From contig NZ_JACDUT010000014.1 in NCBI RefSeq assembly GCF_013761245.1, positions 1 to 64,000 on the forward strand: a DNA stretch of 64,000 bases. The letters run 5' to 3'. Below the pieces are notes generated by a model. The model made no database searches, had not been told where the DNA came from, and was given only the letters and a program-made list of their open reading frames with translations. Position numbers and translations under genes: made by a program. Origin of the DNA: Thermaerobacillus caldiproteolyticus (GTDB taxonomy: Bacteria; Bacillota; Bacilli; Bacillales; Anoxybacillaceae). The first letter of the stretch is position 1; each line of letters begins with the position of its first letter. Shown in pieces: positions 39,730 to 48,674 of this stretch.

Positions 39730-40362
39730 TTAGCTGTTTGGTTTTGAAATGGCAAGACGAATTCCTAATAAGACAAGAATGGCACCGGAAATGCGTTCCA
39801 CCCATGTGGAAATCGCCATAAATCTTTTTCGGATATAATTGTGGGTAAGGAAAATAACCATGAGTGAATACCATATCATTTCGATTTCTACAACCGAAAA
39901 ACCGTAAAACAACTGTGCAAAGATTGAAGTCCCAGGTTGTATAACTTGAGTAAACAAAGACAGATAAAATAAAGTCGCTTTTGGGTTCAACAAACTTGTT
40001 AGCATACCCGTACGATAGGATTTCCACCTAGTTAATTGATTAGAAACATTATTAATTTTATCCAGAAAATCGTTCTGTTGTTTTTTGGTAAAGAGTGATT
40101 TCAATCCTAAATAAATCAAATAAACAGCTCCAATCCATTTCACAACGTTAAATAATAAAATCGATTGGGAAATGATCACACCTATTCCTAATAAGCAATA
40201 TGTAATATGAGCAATACTCCCGGTACACATTCCTAAAACAGTATAGAAACCACATTCTCTCGAAGATAAGCTAGTTTTAATGGTGATAGCCCATTGGGGG
40301 CCGGGAGATAACACAATGAGTATACCGACACTTAAAACGGTTAACCATGTTTCTATATTCAT
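39730..40362 (-). CDS. LysE-family amino-acid exporter
   Basis: A 210-residue LysE/RhtB translocator with about six transmembrane helices. The family start ILIVLSPGPQWAITIKTSLS lies near residue 17, with LLNPKATLFYLSLF near 120. Such proteins export amino acids or homoserine lactone-like compounds. The ATG at 40362 is chosen because AGAGGTG precedes it; the longer frame adds 26 residues without a ribosome binding site. It has no obvious operon partner. The 369-bp gap after its start side, up to the transposase, holds no gene. Confidence 0.88.
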   Translation of the reverse strand: MNIETWLTVLSVGILIVLSPGPQWAITIKTSLSSRECGFYTVLGMCTGSIAHITYCLLGIGVIISQSILLFNVVKWIGAVYLIYLGLKSLFTKKQQNDFLDKINNVSNQLTRWKSYRTGMLTSLLNPKATLFYLSLFTQVIQPGTSIFAQLFYGFSVVEIEMIWYSLMVIFLTHNYIRKRFMAISTWVERISGAILVLLGIRLAISKPNS

Positions 40363-40731
40363 AAGCACACCTCTAGAAAATTTATATATTTGAATTATAC
40401 AAAAATTTTCAGTTAGCAAGAACAGAATATTGTGAATCAAAGTATAAAATCTTCAGCGACTTTGTTTTTCTTCATTAAACAACTTTATGCTATTTGATTA
40501 CTTGCTGCTCTACCGATCAAGGTGGTGTTTTTTATTTTCCGATTTGTTAAATATGGATGTTGATTTTCACCCTTTTTCTGTGAAAATCAATTAACCATGG
40601 CTGAAGCGGTATACCCCACAATCAAATTGGATACCCTATTAATGACCAAAAAAAAGGCAATAGGAAAGCAGAGCTACCTTATTTTTAGGTATCTCGTATA
40701 TTTCTGAACCTTTTTGGTTATACTGATTTAT

Positions 40732-41859
40732 TTACTGCTCTCGAAACGGTTCTTTTCGAGAAATGATGCAGTAAATGATGGTAAGCATTCGGTGCGCGAT
40801 CGCAACGAGTGCTTTTTTCTTTCCCCTGCGTGCCGCCAATGACCAATATTTCGCTGCCAAACGTTGATTCCTACATCGAGACAAAGCCCAAGCCGCCTCA
40901 CATAACGCCGACTTGATATGCGGATTCCCCTTCGTCGTTCGGGTACTTTTTCGTTTTCCAGCACTTTTATGATTTCCCGGCGCGACTCCCGCCCATGAAA
41001 CGAGGTGTTGAGACGTTGGAAATTGTCCCATATCGACTCCGATTTCAGCGATAATCACGGCAGCGGTCTCCTTCTTGACCCCCGGTATGGTCACAAGAAG
41101 CTCCATCTCTTGTTTGTATACTTGTAAGAGTTGGTCGATTCGTTCTTCGATGTCCCGAAGTAAACTTTCCAACGATTCGATGTGCTTCCACGATTGGCGA
41201 ATCATGAACAGTTGATGGTTGGTCAATGTACCAAAGAGAGAATCCTGAATTTGTTGTCTTTTCCTCTTCATACTCCTGTGAATGCAAGCATCGACTTCGG
41301 TTTCTTCGATGTATCCCTGTTTCATTAAACGTTCCAGTAGCTTTCGCCCAGATACACCAAATACATCCGAAATCACGGAACTTAACTTGATATTGGAACA
41401 TTCCAATACTTTTTGAATGCGGTTTTTCTCCGCGGTTAACTGCCCGATCCATTTTTTGCGTAAGCGAGTTAAATCCCGTAATTCTCGAATGTTCTCAGGA
41501 GGGACGAAACTCTTCTCAATCAATCCGTAACGCAACAATTTGGCGATCCATTCTGCATCGGAAACATCGGTTTTTCTCCCCGGTACATTTTTGATTCGAC
41601 GAGCGTTGGCAAGTGTAATGTCAAAGTAATCTTCCAAAATATTGAACACAGGTTTCCAATAAACGCCCGTACTCTCCATAGCGATATGAGTGACACCACG
41701 ATCCTCTAACCATTTCAGAAGACGAAACAAGTCTTTCGTGAAAGTAGGGAATGTTTCGATTTCCTTTTGAATGTGTTCTTCTTCTCCAAGAAGCGTACAA
41801 ACGACAATTGTTTCGGCATGGACATCTAATCCCGCACAACGATGATAAAGAACATCCAT
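40732..41859 (-). CDS. IS110-family transposase (DEDD recombinase)
   Basis: 375 residues. The N-terminal RuvC-like DEDD domain has GLDVHAETIVV near residue 9 (first Asp), AMESTGVYWKP (Glu) and GRKTDVSDAEWIAKLL (Asp, Asp). The C-terminal Tnp domain has LLVTIPGVKKETAAVIIAEIG, LVSWAGVAPGN and the serine-containing SAGKRKSTRTTKGN. It appears intact. GGAAGGAG eight bases upstream fixes the ATG at 41859; the frame stays open 26 codons further, but that reads through the RNA leader. IS110 transposases are guided by a bridge RNA from the same element. Confidence 0.94.
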   Translation of the reverse strand: MDVLYHRCAGLDVHAETIVVCTLLGEEEHIQKEIETFPTFTKDLFRLLKWLEDRGVTHIAMESTGVYWKPVFNILEDYFDITLANARRIKNVPGRKTDVSDAEWIAKLLRYGLIEKSFVPPENIRELRDLTRLRKKWIGQLTAEKNRIQKVLECSNIKLSSVISDVFGVSGRKLLERLMKQGYIEETEVDACIHRSMKRKRQQIQDSLFGTLTNHQLFMIRQSWKHIESLESLLRDIEERIDQLLQVYKQEMELLVTIPGVKKETAAVIIAEIGVDMGQFPTSQHLVSWAGVAPGNHKSAGKRKSTRTTKGNPHIKSALCEAAWALSRCRNQRLAAKYWSLAARRGKKKALVAIAHRMLTIIYCIISRKEPFREQ

Positions 41860-41889
41860 GATACTTACTCCTTCCATCCATAAATTCGC

Positions 41890-42050
41890 AAACAGGGAGT
41901 CCATTTGCACGTTAGGCATTTTTCTGTTCGTAGTCACCTTTTCACACGAAAAGGGCTGACAATGGGTGGAACACCAAATGGACTCAAACAGTTTTTATTA
42001 CAGGGTCGAACCACCATTAAAGAGAACGTCTTTCAAAACTGTTTGCGTTC
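41890..42050 (-). ncRNA. Candidate bridge RNA of the IS110 element
   Basis: Two adjacent stem-loops precede the transposase. One is closed by AAAACTGTTTG / CAAACAGTTTT (42035-42045 with 41985-41995). The other is closed by GAGTCCATTTG / CAAATGGACTC (41897-41907 with 41975-41985) and holds an inner CCTTTTC / GAAAAGG hairpin. Both arms are perfect 11-bp matches. Each loop region carries a similar motif on the minus strand (GGTGGTTCGACCC and GGTGTTCCACCC). Size (about 150 nt), place and two-loop layout match known IS110 bridge RNAs; guide pairing was not verified. Confidence 0.6.
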
Positions 42051-42325
42051 ATATCCATTATGGGAAGGAATGATGGATTTTCATGCATGGGTGGGGAGTA
42101 AAATTACTCATGGATGTTTTTATTATTTGGCTGTGTTAAAGAATGCTGTTGATTTTCTTGTTCAGCTAACGGTTAGAAGGGTAGGATAAAAATGTAAATG
42201 TGTGTTGGAAAATTATATCTTAGTTGTTATAATTATCGAAAAACTGGGAGGGATGCAGTTGGTTGATATAATTAAGGAGAGGATACTTAAAAAAATCCAA
42301 TTACTTATCTGAAAGTCATATTGAG

Positions 42326-43654
42326 TTGTTAAAAAGAGCAATTAGCTTTGCGGAAGAAGCTCATCAAGGACAAAAGAGAGCGACTGGAGAACCATATTTC
42401 ATTCGTCCATTAACTGTTTGTGAAATCCTAATTGACTATAGAGCTGATATCATATCACTCGTTTCAGCATTATTACATGACGTTGTTGGAGATACAAATA
42501 CTTCGCTATCTGATATGGAGAGGAATTTTGGTCCACAGGTTTCATTAATAGTAGATGGGCTAACAAAAATAACAAGAGGTAATTTGCAGAAGGATGAATA
42601 TAATGCAATTAATTTTGAAAAACTACTGACAGCGTCTGAACAGGATATTAGAGTTGCAATTATAAAAATTGCAGATAGACTTCATAACATGAGAACTCTC
42701 GCTGTGAAAAAGGTTGAAAAGAAGGTTCCCTATGCGAACGAGACTTTAATTCTATTTTCTCCTTTAGCTGAGAAATTGGGTCTACTTAAAATTCAAGATG
42801 AATTAGAGGATTTGGGATTTAGTTATCTTAATCCCCCAAAATATAAAAAAATGAAAAAACTAATAAATAGCTATACCAACGTTTTTATAAAGCTTTTTCA
42901 TGAGTGTAACGAGAATTTGGAAAGTAACGGTTATTCGTTTGTGGCTAAAGTGGATTGGGATAGAATGCCTCTATACAAGGCTTATTCTCTTTTGCAAGAA
43001 GGTCATTCGTTATCTGATTTATTTAGTGTAAAAATTGTTACCGATTCAACGATTAACTGTTATTCTATTTTGGGAATTCTGCATAATTTGTTTAAACCGA
43101 TAAAAGGTCAGTTTGAAGATAACATCGCAATCGAAAAAAGCAATTTCTCAAGATACCTTAAAACAAAGGTAATAATTAATGGTATGGAGGTCAAAGTCAC
43201 TATACAAACAGAATCTGATAGGGCTTCAAATGAAAAAGGAATATTTAGCTTATTGAAAGAGGATTTATCCCAAGAAGAAATAAGGAATGTAAGTTCAACG
43301 CTATTAAGAAACTCAATCAATGCTGTAAAGTCAATCTCTAATAATCCAATTGAATTTTATGATTTGGCTTCATTTGAATTATTTCAAAGAGAGATTGCTG
43401 TTTTTACACCTAAGATGGATATTTTTTTATTGTCAGAAGGTTCAACAGCACTTGATTTTGCTTTCATTTTAAATCCTTCTTTAGCAAAAAGGATGTCTCT
43501 TGCGAAAGTGAACGGTAAGTATAAACCAATTAATACAGCATTAAAAGATATGGATATTGTAGAAGTAATTACAGCAAATAGAGAGATGCTTAATTCAAAT
43601 TGGCTAAATTATGCTTATACCTCTAAAGCAATTAATGAAGCATTGTTCAACTAA
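42326..43654 (+). CDS. RelA/SpoT-like protein with degenerate active sites and a 5' frameshift
   Basis: 442 residues: HD hydrolase-like domain (about 10-150), synthetase-like domain (about 210-310) and a TGS domain (about 350-415). The usual C-terminal zinc-finger and ACT regions are missing. In the hydrolase the His of IxHP is Arg27 and the HDVVEDT Glu is Gly55; Asp117 in ADRLHNMR remains. The synthetase lacks the GYQSLHT motif (SNFSRYLKTKV), and VEVQIRT reads VKVTIQT. Both activities are probably lost. The natural start is likely TTG 42259 or ATG 42253 (MQLVDIIKERILKK); an A7 run near 42288-42294 puts that frame out by one base. Confidence 0.72.
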   Translation: MLKRAISFAEEAHQGQKRATGEPYFIRPLTVCEILIDYRADIISLVSALLHDVVGDTNTSLSDMERNFGPQVSLIVDGLTKITRGNLQKDEYNAINFEKLLTASEQDIRVAIIKIADRLHNMRTLAVKKVEKKVPYANETLILFSPLAEKLGLLKIQDELEDLGFSYLNPPKYKKMKKLINSYTNVFIKLFHECNENLESNGYSFVAKVDWDRMPLYKAYSLLQEGHSLSDLFSVKIVTDSTINCYSILGILHNLFKPIKGQFEDNIAIEKSNFSRYLKTKVIINGMEVKVTIQTESDRASNEKGIFSLLKEDLSQEEIRNVSSTLLRNSINAVKSISNNPIEFYDLASFELFQREIAVFTPKMDIFLLSEGSTALDFAFILNPSLAKRMSLAKVNGKYKPINTALKDMDIVEVITANREMLNSNWLNYAYTSKAINEALFN

Positions 43655-44326
43655 CGTGTGAAAAGACCGCTATGCAAGGGCTTTTATTCTTGCTGCTTAT
43701 GCAGATGCGAATGAGAAGCTTTGAATCCTTATAGTCAAGATTAAGAACTTGACTGCGCTAGAAACTGGTTGGAATAGGTATGATGAGTTTCAATTCCTCA
43801 TAGTTAAGATAAAAAACACACAGCAGTCTACAATGTTAAACCTTCTATATTAAGTAATTCCATAGATATTTAATATATAAATCCTGCACGTAACGTCATT
43901 ATCAAGGTTGATGATAAGCAACATCTATTATTGGAAAAAATAGGTCATATGGCATAGATAACGTTTTAGACGTAACCCAATTGTTTTTTAAAAGAGAAGG
44001 GCAGAGTTAAACTTATTTACTTGAGAGAATACCTGTTTGACACAATCCAATCGAAGAAAAAATAGCTGATAGAATGAAAAATTCGGTGACATTTTCATTT
44101 AATGATGGATTCAAGAGGAAGAAATTTCGCTCCGTAGTTTACAGACTTCTAATAAAACTCGTATAACTTTTGGCTTATAAATCAAATCATCAAAAAATAG
44201 ACTAAAGAATCTATTTTATGGGACATGTTTATGATATTATTTATTTACAGAAAGTTCAGATTCTTTCTTTGATTGTTGGTGGAGTTGTACCTGTTTTAGC
44301 CATTTAATTTTTTAGGAGGGATTAGT
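43655..44326. other. 672-bp gap before ispA, no gene seen
   Basis: AT-rich DNA with stops in all frames and no recognisable protein remnant. The last 100 bases should hold the ispA promoter (AT-rich TATGATATTAT-type box near 44230); a good -35 element was not identified. Confidence 0.5.
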
Positions 44327-45301
44327 ATGGAAAATACTATTCGTTTGATTCCGTTTAAGATTGAAGAAAAGCTTGAGAGTGTAAAGGAAATCCCTGAAGG
44401 CGTCAATATGGTACAAGCACCTGAGATTTGGAAAGAAGGCATAAGAGGAAAAGACATTGTGATTGCTGTCATTGATACTGGATGTGATAGAGACCATCCT
44501 GATTTAAAAGATAGAATTATTGGCGGTAGAAACTTCACTACAGATGATAACGGTGATGTTGATAATTATTCAGATTATAACGGTCACGGAACACATGTGG
44601 CTGGAACAATCGCTGCAACAGAAAATGATCAAGGTGTAGTCGGTGTTGCCCCTGAAGCAAAACTATTAATTTTAAAAGTGCTGGCAAATGATCCAAACAA
44701 CCCGGGGTCAGCAACTGGTAAATATGAATGGATTGTAAATGCAATTAACTACGCGATAGATCAAAAAGTAGATATTATCTCCATGTCATTAGGCGGCCCT
44801 TCCGATGTGCCGGAATTACATCAAGCAGTCAAAAGAGCTGTTGAAAACAATATTTTAGTTGTATGTGCAGCAGGAAATGAAGGAGACGGAAACGAAAGAA
44901 CGGAAGAACTTTCTTATCCAGCAGCCTACAATGAAGTTATTTCAGTTGGAGCCATCAGCCTCGATGGTCAAATATCACGATTTACAAATTCCAATAAGGA
45001 AATTGATGTTGTTGCACCAGGAGAAAAAATTCTTTCCACTATTCCAGGCGGAAAATTCGCTGTTTTTAGTGGTACATCAATGGCAACTCCTCATGTTTCG
45101 GGAGCTTTGGCTTTAATCAAGCAATTATCTGAGAAAGAATTTGAACGAAATCTTACAGAGCCTGAGCTCTATGCTCAATTAATCAAACGTACAATGCCGC
45201 TGGGCTTTCCGAAAGCATTGGAAGGAAACGGGCTCGTTTACTTAACAGCACCGAATCTTTTAAGCAGACATTATGAAAAAACACAAGTCTCAAGCATATA
45301 A
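44327..45301 (+). CDS. ispA: Intracellular subtilisin-like serine protease IspA
   Basis: A 324-residue cytosolic subtilase. The catalytic triad is visible: Asp50 (VIDTGCD), His87 (NGHGTHVAG) and Ser in SGTSMATPHVSG near residue 250. There is no signal peptide. The N-terminus has the short inhibitory extension with the LIPF motif (IRLIPFKIEE) typical of intracellular subtilisins, where the usual residue is LIPY. IspA degrades cell proteins at the onset of sporulation. RBS TAGGAGGG. Its sequence is close to B. subtilis IspA throughout. Confidence 0.95.
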   Translation: MENTIRLIPFKIEEKLESVKEIPEGVNMVQAPEIWKEGIRGKDIVIAVIDTGCDRDHPDLKDRIIGGRNFTTDDNGDVDNYSDYNGHGTHVAGTIAATENDQGVVGVAPEAKLLILKVLANDPNNPGSATGKYEWIVNAINYAIDQKVDIISMSLGGPSDVPELHQAVKRAVENNILVVCAAGNEGDGNERTEELSYPAAYNEVISVGAISLDGQISRFTNSNKEIDVVAPGEKILSTIPGGKFAVFSGTSMATPHVSGALALIKQLSEKEFERNLTEPELYAQLIKRTMPLGFPKALEGNGLVYLTAPNLLSRHYEKTQVSSI

Positions 45302-45900
45302 AACAGAATTTGAAGTTTTTGATTTTAAATAAACTGCGGTATTCACATAAGAAAGAGTGTTACTGCAAGTAAGATGAAAGTAATGGCAACGACTTCTTTC
45401 ATCTGTTCCCCCTTGAAAAAGTAGGAATTTTTGTGCGCAGGCGGGTAGAAGGGTACGGAACAACTTATGAAAGAGATTGAACAATTTGGCGTTTAATTAA
45501 ATCTCTGCTGTTTGGCAGGGGTTTTTCTTTTTTGCGTAGTATTATTTAGGAGGTAAGCCCATGTTTGAACTTATCGGCGAAATGAGTGGTCCTGCATGTT
45601 CGGAGCCGATTAGGATAGACGATAAATTAAACACCGTCATTCACCTCAAATTCCCACAACGCTGACTCTTAATCAAAGATGAAGCCCTCTTCAAGAAGAT
45701 GCTCAAAAATATTCATTTTTCAAATTGAAGATAAGATCTTTCTTTGCTTCAAACCTTTTGCTAACTATTTCTGAAATGTAACTTAGAACATCTGTCCTTT
45801 CATACGAAGAAGGCAAGTGCTTCATGAGCACTTGCCTAAAAAAAGAGTGGATTTTTGGTGTATTTTATCCACTGCTATATTTGGAAAAGAACCTAAATTA
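45302..45900. other. 599-bp gap: terminators and a short peptide frame
   Basis: A terminator-like stem CTCTGC / GCAGGG with a T tail lies at 45505-45533. A 34-codon frame (45561-45665, MFELIGEMSGPACSEPIRID) has a good ribosome binding site TAGGAGG and may be a small gene or the start of a lost one. A perfect palindrome AGGCAAGTGC / GCACTTGCCT spans 45811-45837, of unknown role. Confidence 0.45.
45838..45873 (-). terminator. Terminator of the hydrolase-regulator operon
   Basis: On the minus strand AGTGGAT / ATCCACT (loop 14 nt) is followed by a T7 run, about 30 bases after the regulator stop. Confidence 0.75.
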
Positions 45901-46449
45901 TTAATATTTTACTCTTTCTTCTGATTCTGGCATGGTAATCGAAGTGAAAATTCTTTTTTTGCGTTGTGGCGATGGTTTGTTATTCATTAACTTTTTCATC
46001 GCCTCACTAACGGTTTTAGCAAACTGGAAAAACTCTTCATCACTTGCATAAAATCGGGCTTGCCGAAAGCCCACTCCATCCTTTACTAAATCGATTTCCT
46101 CTCGGCTTAAATATCTTTCATAATCTGCTAAAATATTTGCGATAAATCTCATAAATATGTTCATATGTTCTTCACGACTCAATGACTGCAAATCTTCGTT
46201 TGTCAATCCACTTGACTCATTTGGCAAAGCATAAACTTTTTCAATCGTTCCCCGTATTTTTCTTTTTTCAACGATTTTAATCAATTCTGCTTCTTCTAGT
46301 TTTTTTAAATGACGATATAAAGAGGCTTGTGGAACTTCTGGGAGAAATTCCATCATCTCTTGCACAGTTAGACGTTTCCCACCAATAAGTGATTGAATGA
46401 TCCGGATTCGAATTGGATGTAAAATAAGATCTGCTTTTGTTTCTTTCAT
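45901..46449 (-). CDS. ArsR-like winged-helix transcriptional regulator
   Basis: 182 residues. The N-terminal winged helix (about 5-75) reads ILHPIRIRIIQSLIGGKRLT and EVPQASLYRHLKKLEEAELI. A helical C-terminal half may bind an effector or dimerise. The ATG at 46449 is used, with AGGTG upstream; GTG 46458 would add three residues. It follows the hydrolase gene by 20 bases on the same strand, so the pair is probably one operon. It may bind the palindrome upstream of the hydrolase (inference). Confidence 0.85.
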   Translation of the reverse strand: MKETKADLILHPIRIRIIQSLIGGKRLTVQEMMEFLPEVPQASLYRHLKKLEEAELIKIVEKRKIRGTIEKVYALPNESSGLTNEDLQSLSREEHMNIFMRFIANILADYERYLSREEIDLVKDGVGFRQARFYASDEEFFQFAKTVSEAMKKLMNNKPSPQRKKRIFTSITMPESEERVKY

Positions 46450-46469
46450 ATAAAGCACCTCATCGTTTT

Positions 46470-47441
46470 TTATTCAATAAGTGACGATTGTTCACTTTTG
46501 TAATGGTCATTTAACCATTTTTGTAAATAAAAACACAGCTCATCATGTAATGGTTTACTCGCGTTTTCCTTATATATCTTTTTTATTTTTAAAATATTGA
46601 CTTCATCCTCTTGTTTCTTTAGCCCATGATCCATATTTTTTATTGTATAATACTCTAAATCTCCCTTCACTAATTTCGGCAGTCTATTTAATTTTTCTGG
46701 ATTCGCTTGGATGTCTTTATCCCCTGTAATCGCTAAAGTTGAACATTCTACTTTTTCGAGATCTTGAAGAACATCATACTGTAAATGCTCCCGAAACCAT
46801 TTTGCATTGATTTTCCGGAATTGAACTTTTATGACATCTTTATCTGTTTGCAATATTTTATTAAAAAGTGCTTCTGCCTTTTTCTCATTTTTTTGTTCAA
46901 TATTTAACATTCGCATAAGCTTTCCCTTAATCCCTTTTAGATTGTTTAATGCTTGGTAAGCGAGTTTTCTTTGTCTTAATAACGCTTCTTGTAACCGTTC
47001 CCCTGCACCAGATAACAAAATAAGTCCATGTATTCGCTCGATTGTGTTTAATGCTACTGCAAGCGTGGTTCCTTCACTATGACCTAAAACAATAATTCGC
47101 TGATCGTCCACTGATGGATGGTTTTTTAAAAATTGGACAGCGCTTTTTGCATCATGGACGAGATCCCACATTCCTGCTGAAAAATAATCTCCCTCACTCT
47201 CGCCAATTCCTCTTTTATCATAGCGTAAAGTAATAAAACCTAATGAAGTGATAAATGATGCTAATTGCTTATACAAATTCAATTGTAACTTTCCTTTTGC
47301 ATCGTTACCATCTCGGTTCAACGGACCTGATCCAGAAAGAATCAAAACAGCAGGATATTTTTGTTTTTTTTCATTTAACATTGATAGCGTCCCTCTTAAT
47401 ACGTTACCACTGCTTTCAAAAGAAATAGATTGTTCAATCAT
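46470..47441 (-). CDS. Alpha/beta hydrolase
   Basis: 323 residues with the alpha/beta hydrolase fold. The oxyanion/opening strand is LILSGSGPLNRDGND, the nucleophile elbow GHSEGT near residue 118, the acid Asp in ITGDKD and the base His in MDHGL near 288. There is no signal peptide, so it is cytosolic, probably an esterase or acyl-peptide-hydrolase-like enzyme of unknown substrate. It is the first gene of a two-gene minus-strand operon with the winged-helix regulator. Confidence 0.87.
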   Translation of the reverse strand: MIEQSISFESSGNVLRGTLSMLNEKKQKYPAVLILSGSGPLNRDGNDAKGKLQLNLYKQLASFITSLGFITLRYDKRGIGESEGDYFSAGMWDLVHDAKSAVQFLKNHPSVDDQRIIVLGHSEGTTLAVALNTIERIHGLILLSGAGERLQEALLRQRKLAYQALNNLKGIKGKLMRMLNIEQKNEKKAEALFNKILQTDKDVIKVQFRKINAKWFREHLQYDVLQDLEKVECSTLAITGDKDIQANPEKLNRLPKLVKGDLEYYTIKNMDHGLKKQEDEVNILKIKKIYKENASKPLHDELCFYLQKWLNDHYKSEQSSLIE

Positions 47442-47454
47442 TTGAAATTCCCCT

Positions 47455-47482
47455 TTATTATTATTATCGATAATGATAATAA
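47455..47482 (-). promoter_or_regulatory. 28-bp palindromic operator upstream of the hydrolase operon
   Basis: AT-rich dyad centred on ATCGAT (47466-47471), with 13 of 14 half-site positions complementary. It lies 14 bases before the hydrolase start. Tandem GATAAT hexamers make it resemble a Fur-type box, but the downstream winged-helix regulator is an equally good candidate binder. Confidence 0.6.
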
Positions 47483-48069
47483 TAATATATTCCGATTATT
47501 GCTTTGAAGTCAACTTTTTATAATTACCTTTTTCAAAAAATGTAACTTCTCTGCAAATAAGAACGTGTTGCCAAACACATAACGTATGAATCATGCCCAT
47601 AAAAGCCCGCCGCCTTGTAAATTATATACAGTGACCAAAACCAAGGAGAGAATACTATCATGATTTTTAATTTAGTTACGGAACATGTAATGAATCACGA
47701 AATCAATCCTCTTTTAGAAACATTATTTTGATACATCAATTCAGACAATTATATTTCTCATTTATAGTTCTAAATAAGCAGGAATTATACTGGGTTCCCC
47801 CATCAACGGCCGCATAGTAAGGAACGGAAAGATGCCTATGACCGGGTTTTTCCTGTCTTTTTGAATAAAAAAGAAATTTAGTGATCAGGAAATAAGTGAG
47901 CTGTGTGCATTTATTTGTTTTACAATGGCATCTCAATATTTTGGAGTTACGATGAACTTTAAAGCCAAATGAAAATCTTGAAAGAGATGAGTAAAATTTT
48001 TTAGGAAAAAGAAGGGAAGAGTAGGACTCCTGTTTTTTTGAGCACGTGACTACCGAACTGACCACACAT
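47483..48069. other. Non-coding stretch between the hydrolase operon and the integrase scar
   Basis: No convincing gene. A 23-codon frame at 47660 (MIFNLVTEHVMNHEINPLLE) has AAGGAGAG upstream and may be a peptide gene or a relic. The rest is AT-rich. Confidence 0.4.
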
Positions 48070-48525
48070 ATGATAAACAATAATGAAGATGTACAATGTT
48101 TGAGTTAGTTAAATTGCTTGAATTCAGCGCAAAATAAAATGCGAAAGTTGTTAATCAAGCGGATGATGTTAAACATATAGGCACAAAAATCTTATTATCC
48201 TAAGACTTTGCGCTTTATTCTTTGTGATTTGACCATATTTTGATCACACCGCTTGACTTCGTGAAGTTCTTAGTGCTCTTTCAACATGATTGTACTATTG
48301 TAGCTGCATATCAGGAGTCACGAGAGGATAGATGTCCACGGTCATCTCGATAGATGAATGGCCAAGACGTTTAGAAACGATTTTCGGGTATTCCACCGAC
48401 TGAAGAATAATCGTTGAAACGAATTTTCCTTACCTCTGTCTTTTCAATCATCTTGTCGAAGCGATTATAAACATAATTGGGATTTTGCGAATCACCTGTT
48501 GAATTAACTGTAGAAATGGAAGAGA
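48070..48525 (-). pseudogene. Tyrosine integrase remnant (scar 2)
   Basis: Minus-strand pieces in order: NPNYVYNRFDKMIEKTEVRKIRFND, a deletion and frameshift where RHTHATLLL is expected, then EYPKIVSKRLGHSSIEMTVDIY, PLVTPDMQLQ and a stop. These are the catalytic C-terminal half of a phage-type tyrosine recombinase, without the first His-x-x-Arg. The downstream part (48070-48225) repeats at 53455-53620, including a GCGC-type hairpin (about 48190-48222) equivalent to the terminator at 36332. Confidence 0.78.
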
Positions 48526-48674
48526 CGCTGGAAATTCCCAGTGAAAGCGCGGTAGCGGGAATAAATGTACAAAAAGGAAGCGATGAGAATCGCATGTGCA
48601 ACATTTTTAACATCATAATAAATTTTTGCTATAATAAAATGTACAGAATTATTCTATAAAAAGGAGGAACACAA

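Larger units (their letters stand above)
40690..42190 (-). mobile_element. IS110-family insertion element (approximate limits)
   Basis: Contains one DEDD transposase and, upstream of it, about 300 bp of structured non-coding DNA. IS110 elements lack long terminal inverted repeats and make no clear target duplication, so exact ends cannot be read here. Limits are estimates from the transposase stop and the end of the structured leader. It lies between the LysE gene and the RelA/SpoT-like gene. Confidence 0.7.

Noticed and set aside
41860-41937. 26-residue N-terminal extension of the IS110 transposase
   Set aside because: Reads through the structured leader; the GGAAGGAG site places the start at 41859.
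41905-42189. 94-codon + strand frame in the IS110 leader
   Set aside because: Overlaps the two stem-loops and matches no family I recognise; best explained as non-coding element DNA.
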